The notes under the pieces: generated by a model
Seen by the model: only the letters and a program-made list of their open reading frames with translations
What the model was told of the DNA's origin: nothing
The model's database searches: none
NCBI RefSeq assembly: GCF_010367455.1
Contig: NZ_WRPR01000080.1
Coordinates: 1 to 39,593, forward strand
DNA: 39,593 bases
DNA from: Candidatus Laterigemmans baculatus
GTDB taxonomy: Bacteria > Planctomycetota > Planctomycetia > Pirellulales > Pirellulaceae
Direction of reading: 5' to 3'
Translations under genes and position numbers: made by a program
Part shown: piece after piece, positions 1 through 10,080 of the stretch
Numbering within the stretch: the first letter of the stretch is position 1
Layout: every line of letters starts with the position of its first letter

Positions 1-53
1 GAATCGCGGCAATCGCTTGACCTTCACCCCCAAACATTTTCGCGATTCTCTTT

Positions 54-172
54 GGGGGAGAGGGTTGGGGTGAGGGGGTCTAAGCGGCCGGCTACGGCCC
101 CCTCACCCTAGCCCTCTCCCCCGCGGCTCGGCTGCGGAACTTTCGTTCGCAGCCAAGCCGCGGGGGAGAGGG
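54..172. repeat. Two overlapping inverted repeats sharing a middle arm
   Basis: Arm 54-78 is complementary to 98-122 at 23 of 25 positions (core GGGGTGAGGGGG against CCCCCTCACCC). Segment 112-136 is complementary to 148-172 at 24 of 25 positions with an 11-nt loop. Bases 112-122 belong to both possible stems, so the two hairpins exclude each other. The G-rich arm resembles the CCCTCACCC/CCCTCTCCC type of dispersed bacterial repeat. It lies downstream of the DUF1844 gene. A transcription-termination role is possible but there is no T-run. Confidence 0.8.
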
Positions 173-189
173 GACCGGAAAACTGCACG

Positions 190-260
190 ACTCCCGGGGG
201 GAGGGTGAGATATTACCGGGGGCTAGCGCCCGGCGGCTGATGAATAATCCGGGCTAGCGC
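190..260. repeat. Family D fragment followed by GCTAGC-core repeat (family A)
   Basis: Bases 192-207 (CTCCCGGGGGGAGGGT) match the right end of family D copies at 25586 and 33948. They are followed by CCGGGGGCTAGCGCCCGGC, then GGCTGATGAATAATCCGG and a second GGGCTAGCGC. The block ends three bases before the stop codon of the DUF1844 gene, the usual position of these repeats in this window. It probably acts as the 3' end structure of the kdsB-pyrG-DUF1844 transcript. Confidence 0.75.
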
Positions 261-262
261 TC

Positions 263-3217
<2,955 letters not shown>

Positions 3218-3319
3218 CCCAGTCCACCTTTTGTGTTGCGGTTGTTGTTGCGAGCGAACCCCAATCATCGCCGATCCACGAGAGACAGCCAGAGGGCCAA
3301 GCCGCGCGTACATCGTCCC

Positions 3320-3392
3320 ATCAGCCGCCGGGCGCTAGCCCCCGGTTCCCAAAAACGCGACAGGAACCGGACGCTAGCGCGTGGCGGCTGAT
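3320..3392. repeat. Paired GCTAGC-core palindromes (family A), divergent gene gap
   Basis: Left arm CAGCCGCCGGGCGCTAGCCC, continuing CCCGGTTCC (about 3322-3349), and right arm GGAACCGGACGCTAGCGC, continuing GTGGCGGCTGA (3363-3391), are imperfect inverted copies separated by ~13 bp. The element sits in the 260-bp gap between the divergent kdsB and PSCyt1 genes, so it is not a shared terminator. Apart from it, the gap shows no promoter motif I would commit to. Confidence 0.85.
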
Positions 3393-3490
3393 TTTACCAC
3401 CACCGCCCTCCCCCGCGTTTTTGTGCGCCGCGTTGGCAGCGGGTAGACTGGTCTGCACTCCGCCCCCTTCCCACCTCCGTGCGCACTGCC

Positions 3491-6400
3491 ATGTTCCTGC
3501 GGTTGCCTCTTTCGCTGTTCGCCGTCGTCCTGGCCGGCTCGGCCGCGATCGCTACGGACGCTTCGGCCCCTGCGGAGACGACGCCCGAAGCGGTCGAATT
3601 TTTTGAGCGGCAAGTCCGTCCGCTGCTGGCGGCCAAGTGCTTTGCCTGTCACAGCGACGCGACCGACGAACCCAAAGGGGGCCTGCGGCTCGACTCGCTC
3701 GACGCGGTTCTCCACGGCGGTGACAGCGGACCAGCCGCCACGGCGGGGGATGTCGACGGCAGCCTGCTGATCGAGGCGGTCTCCTACGAGAGTGGGCTCG
3801 ACATGCCGCCGAGCGAACCGCTGTCGGCGGCCGAGCGCAAAATCCTCGAACAGTGGGTTCGGCTCGGGCTGCCGTGGACGACCGCCAAGACTTCCGCCGG
3901 CGGATTCGATTTGCAGGAGCGGATCAGCTCGCACTGGGCCTGGCAGCCGCGCCGCATCACGCCGCCCCCCGAAGCCCCCCCTCGGCCCACCTCGAGCCAG
4001 CCCACTTCGAGCCAGCCCGAGTGGGCCGCCTCGGCGATCGATCGCTTCATCCGCCGGGGCCTCGATGAAGCGGGACTCGAACCGGCCGAACGGACTTCCC
4101 GCCCCGCCCTGCTCCGCCGCATCTACTTTGACCTGATCGGTTTGCCTCCCACGCCGGAACAGATCGCGCGGTTCGCGCAGGACGATCGGCCCGACGCCTT
4201 CGATCGGGTCGTCGATCGCCTGCTGGCCGATCCGCAGTTCGGCGTCCGTTGGGGACGGCACTGGCTAGACTTGGTCCGCTACGCCGAGACCTACGGGCAC
4301 GAGTTCGATTACCCCATTCCGCATGCCTGGAAGTATCGCGACTGGGTCGTCGATTCGCTCAATGAAGATGTTCCCTACGACCGCTTTGCCACCGAGCAAC
4401 TAGCCGGCGATCTCGTCGCCGATCCCCGCCGGGATCCGATCGACCAGACGAATCGATCGCTGCTGGGAACCGGATTCTGGTGGCTCGGCGATGCGGTCCA
4501 CGCTCCAGTCGATGCTCGCGATGACCATGCGCTGCGAGTCGAAAACCAGATCGACGTCGCCGGCAAAACATTTCTCGGATTGACGATCGCCTGCGCTCGC
4601 TGCCACGACCACAAGTTCGATGCGATCCTTCAGTCGGACTACTATGCCCTCGGCGGCTTGTTGCAATCGACCACCCGCAGCCTCAGCCCGACCGATCCCG
4701 GGGGGCGGACGACCGCGGCGATCGACAAAGTGCGGCGAGTGGCCGCCGAGTTGCAGGCCGCCGTGCTCGCCGAGCAGAAATTACCGCCACCCCCCAACCA
4801 ACCGCCCTCCAGCCGATCGCCAGCGATGCTGTTCGATTTCAGCGCGCGGTCCGCGACCGGAGCGACGACCAGCGGCTGGGCTTTCGATCGTCGCAGCCAA
4901 GCGGACTGGGCGGTCACCGTGCGGACGGCTCCGGCGGAACCCCTAGCGGGCACCGCAGAACCGACCGGACCCGCGGAACAAGCGGCGGGCTCGCGGGTGG
5001 TCGTCGAGCCGGCTTCCTGGGTCGACTCCAGTCGGCTTGGCCGAGCCGCCGTGGGCGTCTGGCGGTCGCCGCCGTTTGAGATCACCGGCGACACGCTGGC
5101 CTACCGCGTGATCGGCGAAGGCGAAGCGGAAGTCCGCTTGGTCGTCGAAGGCTACTTCATGAACGATTACCACCAACTGCTGTTTGGTGGGATTCGCTTC
5201 AAGCCGCCATCGGGCAGCCAGTGGCGGTGGCACATCCAGAGCGGCGACCTCCGCCACTACATCGGTCATACCGCTCATATCGAGTTGGTCGATCAGGGCG
5301 ACGGTTTCGTGGGACTCTCGCACGTCCAGTGGCTCGGCGAGGGCGAGCATCCGTCGGCCGATGAAGGGCGAATGTCGCAGCTTCGCTCGCTTAGCCGCGA
5401 GGAACTCTCGCCGCACGCAGCCGAGCGGCTCGACGCATTCCTCGACGCCTCCTCAAATATTCCGGCTCCCACACCGGTGCTAGCCGCCGCCCCACTCCCG
5501 CCTCGCGACATTCCGCTGGCTCTCCGCGGCGATGCGGGGGCTCCCGGGGAGCGCATTCCGCGGGGTGATTTGACGGCGCTCGTGTCGACGCTCTCCTCGA
5601 CCGCCACGAGCGTGGACCGAGGAGCGGGCGATCGCTTGGAGCTGGCGAGGAATTGGACCTCGGCCGAGAACCCGCTCTTTGCCCGCGTCGCGGTGAATCG
5701 TTTGTGGCACCACCTCACCGGCCGCGGGCTGGTCGCCTCGTGTGACAATTTCGGAGTCCTCGGCGACGCGCCCTCGCACCCCGAGTTGCTCGATTATCTC
5801 GTGGAAGACTTTGTCGCCGGCGGCTGGTCTTCCAAACGCTCGATCCGCGCGATCGTGCGGACGCAAACTTACGCGATGCGTTCCGAGCCACGGAGCGAAG
5901 CGCTGGCGGTCGATCCGACAAACCGCCTGCTGCACACCGCTCGGGTGCGACGACTCGAAGGGGAAGTGATTCGCGACGCAGCGCTACAGTTGGCCGGCTT
6001 GCTCGATCGACGGCTCGGCGGCCCGTCGGTGCCGATCCATCTCAGCGAAGAGATGACCGGTCGTGGACGGCCCGCTGAGAGTGGTCCGCTCGATGGCGAC
6101 GGCCGCCGCAGCCTGTACATCGCCGTCCGTCGCAACTTCCTGTCCCCGACGATGCTGGCCTTCGACACTCCGATGCCGGCAACCACCGCGGGCCGCCGCA
6201 ACGTTTCCAACGTCCCGGCCCAGGCGCTCGTGATGCTCAACCATCCCTTGTTCCACGAGGCCAGCGCGGCTTGGGCCGAACGCGTCGTTCCCCCGGGAGG
6301 GTCGAGCGACAGCGAGGGGAGGGCTGAGTCCAGCTTGCAAACGCCCTCCCCGCTCGTTCCTCGCGACCCTCCCGGGGGGAGGGTGACGGTGGAGCCGGAG

Positions 6401-6583
6401 CCGTCCCTTGCCCAGCGGGTGACCCGGATGTATCGCGAAGCGTTTGGCCGCGATCCCTCGGCCACGGAACTCGAGACCGCCATCGGCTTCCTGACTTCGG
6501 TGGACGCCGCGGACCGTCCCGCGGCTTGGCAGGAGCTCGCCCACGTCTTGTTCAACGTCAAGGAGTTCATCTTCCTGCCATGA
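3491..6583 (+). CDS. Planctomycete cytochrome-c (PSCyt1) / DUF1549 / DUF1553 protein
   Basis: A large exported protein (1030 residues from this ATG; a GTG at 3479 would add four). The signal peptide is FLRLPLSLFAVVLAGSAAIA. PSCyt1 follows with heme motif CFACH (~residue 50). DUF1549 ends with a second c-type heme-like motif, CARCH followed by DHKFD (~368). A ~300-residue beta-rich variable region comes next, then DUF1553 toward the C-terminus (HHLTGRGLVASCDNFGVLGD, then SNVPAQALVMLNHPLF). These proteins are typical of planctomycetes and usually pair with DUF1501 proteins; a role in extracellular or periplasmic polysaccharide/sulfate-ester metabolism or electron transfer is often assumed but unproven. 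The stop overlaps the DUF1501 start (ATGA). Oddly, a ~100-bp family D repeat lies in frame at 6290-6388, inserting PPGG...PSPLVPRDPPGGRVT before the RVTRMYREAFGRDP segment. Confidence 0.93.
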   Translation: MFLRLPLSLFAVVLAGSAAIATDASAPAETTPEAVEFFERQVRPLLAAKCFACHSDATDEPKGGLRLDSLDAVLHGGDSGPAATAGDVDGSLLIEAVSYESGLDMPPSEPLSAAERKILEQWVRLGLPWTTAKTSAGGFDLQERISSHWAWQPRRITPPPEAPPRPTSSQPTSSQPEWAASAIDRFIRRGLDEAGLEPAERTSRPALLRRIYFDLIGLPPTPEQIARFAQDDRPDAFDRVVDRLLADPQFGVRWGRHWLDLVRYAETYGHEFDYPIPHAWKYRDWVVDSLNEDVPYDRFATEQLAGDLVADPRRDPIDQTNRSLLGTGFWWLGDAVHAPVDARDDHALRVENQIDVAGKTFLGLTIACARCHDHKFDAILQSDYYALGGLLQSTTRSLSPTDPGGRTTAAIDKVRRVAAELQAAVLAEQKLPPPPNQPPSSRSPAMLFDFSARSATGATTSGWAFDRRSQADWAVTVRTAPAEPLAGTAEPTGPAEQAAGSRVVVEPASWVDSSRLGRAAVGVWRSPPFEITGDTLAYRVIGEGEAEVRLVVEGYFMNDYHQLLFGGIRFKPPSGSQWRWHIQSGDLRHYIGHTAHIELVDQGDGFVGLSHVQWLGEGEHPSADEGRMSQLRSLSREELSPHAAERLDAFLDASSNIPAPTPVLAAAPLPPRDIPLALRGDAGAPGERIPRGDLTALVSTLSSTATSVDRGAGDRLELARNWTSAENPLFARVAVNRLWHHLTGRGLVASCDNFGVLGDAPSHPELLDYLVEDFVAGGWSSKRSIRAIVRTQTYAMRSEPRSEALAVDPTNRLLHTARVRRLEGEVIRDAALQLAGLLDRRLGGPSVPIHLSEEMTGRGRPAESGPLDGDGRRSLYIAVRRNFLSPTMLAFDTPMPATTAGRRNVSNVPAQALVMLNHPLFHEASAAWAERVVPPGGSSDSEGRAESSLQTPSPLVPRDPPGGRVTVEPEPSLAQRVTRMYREAFGRDPSATELETAIGFLTSVDAADRPAAWQELAHVLFNVKEFIFLP
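6290..6388. repeat. Family D inverted repeat inside the DUF1553 coding sequence
   Basis: Left arm 6290-6324 (CCCCCGGGAGGGTCG...GGGGAGGGC) and right arm 6343-6386 are imperfect inverted copies. Bases 6342-6388 are identical over 47 nt to 34043-34089 and nearly identical to the right end of the 25586-25711 copy. The frame is kept through the element, which encodes roughly 33 Pro/Gly/Ser-rich residues between the DUF1553 core and the final conserved helix. Confidence 0.92.
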
Positions 6584-8058
6584 AGCCGCCCGCTCCGCCC
6601 TACCAGTGCGCCCCACCCTACCAGTGCGCCCCACCCTACCCGTGCGGCCGGATGCGGCCGATCGAACTCTCTCGCCGCCAACTGCTGCGGGACGCCGCCT
6701 GCGGCTTTGGCAGCGTGGCGCTGGCCGCCCTGGCTCCACGCTACTCCGCCGCGGCCGAAGCGACGCACCATCGCCCGCGGGCCAAGCAGGTGATCTTCCT
6801 GTACATGGATGGCGGCCCGGGTCAGATGGACACGTTCGATCCCAAACCGCTGCTCGAAAAAGAGCATCGCAAGCCGTTTGCGATGAAGAAGGAGCCGACG
6901 CAGTTCGACAGCAACGGAACGACGCTGGCCAGTCCGTGGAAGTTCAAACAGTACGGCCAGAGCGGGTTGCCGATCAGCGATCTGTTCCCCCACCTCGCCA
7001 CGCAAGCGGACCGGCTGTGCGTCGTCCGCAGCATGACCAGCGACTTTAGCGAACACACCAGCGCCAACTACTTCCTCCACACCGGGCTGGGGCTTGCCGG
7101 CCGCCCCAGCATGGGCGCGTGGATCACCTATGGGCTGGGCAGCGAGTGCGAGAATCTGCCGGGCTACGTCGTGATCAATGGCGGCCTTACGCCGCCGGGC
7201 GGGCTCGAGACGTTTGCCAGCGGTTTTCTACCAGCCGACTTCCAGGCCTCGGTGTTCGGCACCGGCCAGTCGCCGCTGGCGAATCTGCGGCCCCCCAGCA
7301 GCCCAGCCGGTGGGAGCTCAACCCGCGGCAACTCGGTCGGTATCCGTCGGCAGTTGTTGGCCGAGCTCGACCGGGCCTCGGCCGCCCAGCTCGGTTCGCC
7401 GGGGAGCCTCGAAGCAGCGATCCGCAATTACGAGATGGCGTTTGCGATGCAGACCGCCGTCCCGGAGCTGGTCGACTTCAAGGACGAATCGGCCGAGACG
7501 CTTGCCGCCTATGGGATCGATCACGCGTTCAAACCGACGGCGATCTACGCGCGCCAGTGCCTCTTGGCCCGTCGCTTGATCGAACGCGGCGTGCGGTTCG
7601 TCGAATTGACCTGTCCGGTGACCGAGGGCAACGACCGCTGGGACCAGCACCGCCGGCTGAAGAAGGGGCACGAGGACAACGCCCGAGCGGTCGACCAACC
7701 GATCGCGGCGCTGCTGGAGGATCTCGCCCGCCGCGGAATGCTCGACGAGACGCTGGTGGTCTTTGCTGGCGAGTTTGGACGGACGCCGTTCGCCCAAGGG
7801 GTTGATGGCCGCGATCACAATCCGTTCGGGTTCAGCATCTGGATGGCGGGCGGGGGAGTCGCCGCCGGAACGGCCTATGGAGCGACCGACGAGTATGGGT
7901 ACAAAGCGGTCGAGAACCCGCTGCAAATGCATGACCTGCACGCGATGATGCTGCACTTGCTCGGCATCGATCACCGCCGCCTGACCTTCCGCTTCGGAGG
8001 TCGCGACATGCGGCTGACCGACGTCCACGGCCGGATCATCCCCGAGCTGCTCGGCTAG
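6580..8058 (+). CDS. DUF1501 protein, Tat-exported, sulfatase/alkaline-phosphatase-like fold
   Basis: 492 residues from the ATG at 6580, whose last two bases form the upstream stop (ATGA), indicating translational coupling. DUF1501 proteins are related to sulfatases and phosphatases; KQVIFLYMDGGPGQMDTFD is the typical first metal-site region, and VVFAGEFGRTPFAQG with GRDHNPFGFSIWMAGGGV the C-terminal one. A twin-arginine signal (SRRQLLRDAACGFGSVALAA) begins only ~27 residues in, preceded by a three-copy PPYQCA-type repeat. An ATG at 6652 (MRPIELSRRQLL) would give a conventional Tat signal peptide and is a serious alternative start. Partner of the PSCyt1 protein. The substrate is unknown. Confidence 0.93.
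   Translation: MKPPAPPYQCAPPYQCAPPYPCGRMRPIELSRRQLLRDAACGFGSVALAALAPRYSAAAEATHHRPRAKQVIFLYMDGGPGQMDTFDPKPLLEKEHRKPFAMKKEPTQFDSNGTTLASPWKFKQYGQSGLPISDLFPHLATQADRLCVVRSMTSDFSEHTSANYFLHTGLGLAGRPSMGAWITYGLGSECENLPGYVVINGGLTPPGGLETFASGFLPADFQASVFGTGQSPLANLRPPSSPAGGSSTRGNSVGIRRQLLAELDRASAAQLGSPGSLEAAIRNYEMAFAMQTAVPELVDFKDESAETLAAYGIDHAFKPTAIYARQCLLARRLIERGVRFVELTCPVTEGNDRWDQHRRLKKGHEDNARAVDQPIAALLEDLARRGMLDETLVVFAGEFGRTPFAQGVDGRDHNPFGFSIWMAGGGVAAGTAYGATDEYGYKAVENPLQMHDLHAMMLHLLGIDHRRLTFRFGGRDMRLTDVHGRIIPELLG
6598..6647 (+). repeat. 18-bp tandem repeat at the 5' end of the DUF1501 gene
   Basis: Unit CCCTACCAGTGCGCCCCA occurs at 6598-6615 and 6616-6633, then partially from 6634. If translated from the ATG at 6580 it gives PPYQCA repeats ahead of the Tat motif. 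Exact copies suggest recent slippage. Confidence 0.9.
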
Positions 8059-8079
8059 CGTACCGCTCATCCCCCAATC

Positions 8080-8143
8080 GTTTAACGGCAAGCCGCAGGC
8101 GTCGGTGTTTCCAAAAGCAGTCGCCTGCGGCTTGCCGTTAAAC
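8080..8143. repeat. Perfect 22-bp inverted repeat
   Basis: Arms 8080-8101 and 8122-8143 (GTTTAACGGCAAGCCGCAGG, then CG, and its exact complement) enclose a 20-nt loop. It fills most of the 105-bp gap between the DUF1501 stop and the arsS start. It could terminate the upstream transcript, but lacks a T-run after the stem, and looks more like a dispersed repeat. No other copy is present in this window. Confidence 0.9.
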
Positions 8144-8163
8144 AACTCAATCGACACCACGCA

Positions 8164-9201
8164 ATGATTCCACTGCCCAACGACAGTGTCCCCTCTTCTT
8201 CCTCTCTCCCGATCGTCGACGATTCGAGCGTTTGCGCCGTGACTCCGTTTGCCGCCAAGGTGGCTGAGGCGGGCGGTTCGCTCCGCCGGGAGCGGCTGAG
8301 CACCGTGCAGGTGAATCTTGGCAAGCTCTGCAACCAAGCCTGCAAGCACTGCCATGTCGAAGCGGGGCCGACCAAAACCGCCGAGAACATGGACCGGCGA
8401 ACCGCCACGCGGGTGCTGCAGTTGATCGCCGACGAAGAGCAAGTCGAGTGCGTCGACATTACCGGCGGAGCTCCCGAGCTGAATCCCCACTTCCGCGACT
8501 TCGTCCGCGAGCTTTCCCGCGACGGGCGTCACGTCATCGACCGCTGCAATTTGACGGTGCTGAGCGAACCGGGTCAGGAGGAGACGGCCGAATTCCTCGC
8601 CGAGCATCGCGTGGAGGTGATCGCTTCACTTCCCTGCTATTCGGCCAAGAACGTCGACACCCAGCGCGGCCGCGGCGTCTTTGAAAGGAGCATCGAGGGG
8701 CTGCGGCGACTGAACGAACTCGGCTACGGCCAGAGCGAGTCGGGACTGCGGCTGCGATTGGTTTACAACCCGCTCGGACCGACGCTGCCGCCCCCGCAGG
8801 AGTCGCTCGAGGCGGACTACAAGCGCGAGTTGCTCGAGGCCTTTGGAATCCGCTTCAACCAGCTGATCACGATCACCAACTTGCCGATCAAGCGGTTCCT
8901 GTGGGACCTGCAGCGGAGCGACCGCCTGGAAGCGTACATGCAACTGCTGCACGAGCACTTCAATGCCGAGGCGGCCGCGGTGGTCATGTGCCGCTCGCTG
9001 GTCTCGATCGGTTGGGACGGCAGACTCTACGACTGCGACTTCAACCAGATGCTGGAGCTGCCGATCGCCGGTCACGCCACGACCGTCTGGGAGATCGACT
9101 CACTGGGCCAGTTCCTCAACCGCCCGATCGCCGTGGCCGACCACTGCTACGGCTGCACCGCCGGAGCCGGCAGCAGCTGCACGGGAAGCTTGCTGCAGTA
9201 A
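8164..9201 (+). CDS. arsS: ArsS-like radical SAM protein with DUF3641 C-terminus
   Basis: 345 residues. The radical SAM 4Fe-4S motif CNQACKHC (C56, C60, C63) is followed by the SAM-binding ITGGAPELN. The C-terminal Cys-rich DUF3641 region includes MCRSLVSIGWDGRLYDCDFN and CYGCTAGAGSSCTGSL, probably binding additional clusters. The architecture matches the radical SAM/Cys-rich family annotated as arsenosugar biosynthesis protein ArsS, which transfers the 5'-deoxyadenosyl group of SAM to a methylated arsenical. Length agrees with the family. No arsM-type methyltransferase or other ars gene adjoins it, so a role in arsenic chemistry here rests on family similarity alone. Its stop lies three bases from the stop of the convergent ATPase gene. 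Confidence 0.85.
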   Translation: MIPLPNDSVPSSSSLPIVDDSSVCAVTPFAAKVAEAGGSLRRERLSTVQVNLGKLCNQACKHCHVEAGPTKTAENMDRRTATRVLQLIADEEQVECVDITGGAPELNPHFRDFVRELSRDGRHVIDRCNLTVLSEPGQEETAEFLAEHRVEVIASLPCYSAKNVDTQRGRGVFERSIEGLRRLNELGYGQSESGLRLRLVYNPLGPTLPPPQESLEADYKRELLEAFGIRFNQLITITNLPIKRFLWDLQRSDRLEAYMQLLHEHFNAEAAAVVMCRSLVSIGWDGRLYDCDFNQMLELPIAGHATTVWEIDSLGQFLNRPIAVADHCYGCTAGAGSSCTGSLLQ

Positions 9202-9204
9202 CGG

Positions 9205-10038
9205 TTAGGCCGCGACGGCGACCAGCTCTTGGTGGACGCCTTCGATGTGGGGGCCGTCGATCTGCTCGAGGTCCTCGGCGTAACCGACCATCAGCGCCAG
9301 ATCGGCTAAGCGGTTGATCCGGCGGGGGATGCCGGCAGTCCGCATGTGAAGCATCTCCAGGGCCGCGGGAGTGAAAATTTCGGCGGCGTCTCCGTCGACC
9401 GTCCGCAGGCGATGGGCGATGTACTGGGTCGATTGCTCGAGGGTGTAGCGGCCGAGCATCGCTTTGACCGAAATCCGCTGGTCGAGCGAATGGCTGCGTT
9501 CGACCAATCCCAGCAACGTGGCATCGCCGACCAGGATCATCGTCAGCGCCGCTTCCGATTCGGTCGCACCGGCGCGGAGATTCAACAACAGACGCAGCGT
9601 CTCGAGCTGATCGGGATGGGTCAGCAGATGGGCTTCATCGATGATCAGCACCGCGTGCCGACCCGCTTCGACGTTCTCCCGCAAGAATCGCTCGATCCGC
9701 CGCAGCGAAGCCACCGCGGTCTCGCTCGAACTGAGCTCTTCGCCAGTCAGTTCATCGGCGACGTAGCCGAGCAATTGATCGCCCGTGAGCCGCGGAAAGA
9801 CGACTCGCGTGACCGGGGTGAGATCCTCGGGCAGTTGTGCAACCAAGGCTTCGATCAGCATCGTCTTTCCCATCCCGCTGTCGCCGCACAGCGTCATCGC
9901 GGCGCGGCGGCTCTCGACTCCATAGCGGAGTTTCAGCATCGCCGTGCGGTGCACGTCCGAAGGAAAGTAAAAACGGCTCTCACACCAGTTCTCGAACGGG
10001 CGACCGCTGAGCTTCCAATGCCGCTGGTACATCTTCAA
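9205..10038 (-). CDS. ExeA-type AAA ATPase (secretion/EPS-locus ATPase)
   Basis: 277 residues. It starts with YQRHWKLSGRPFENW, the usual N-terminus of ExeA/GspA-like ATPases. Walker A is GDSGMGKT (52-59) and Walker B AVLIIDEAH (129-137). A lid region with AGIPRRINRLADLAL (sensor-2 like) follows. It lacks the C-terminal membrane span and peptidoglycan-binding domain of true ExeA. This short form corresponds to the 'secretion ATPase' found in EPS/exosortase (PEP-CTERM) loci, where it accompanies a BY-type tyrosine kinase. That is also the gene upstream here (42-bp gap), followed by the single-pass repeat protein. It probably acts at the inner membrane on envelope assembly or polysaccharide export; the partner and substrate are unknown. 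Confidence 0.85.
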   Translation of the reverse strand: MKMYQRHWKLSGRPFENWCESRFYFPSDVHRTAMLKLRYGVESRRAAMTLCGDSGMGKTMLIEALVAQLPEDLTPVTRVVFPRLTGDQLLGYVADELTGEELSSSETAVASLRRIERFLRENVEAGRHAVLIIDEAHLLTHPDQLETLRLLLNLRAGATESEAALTMILVGDATLLGLVERSHSLDQRISVKAMLGRYTLEQSTQYIAHRLRTVDGDAAEIFTPAALEMLHMRTAGIPRRINRLADLALMVGYAEDLEQIDGPHIEGVHQELVAVAA

Positions 10039-10080
10039 TCCATCCGAAGGTTGGGAACTTGTGTGACGGGTGCGCAGGAA

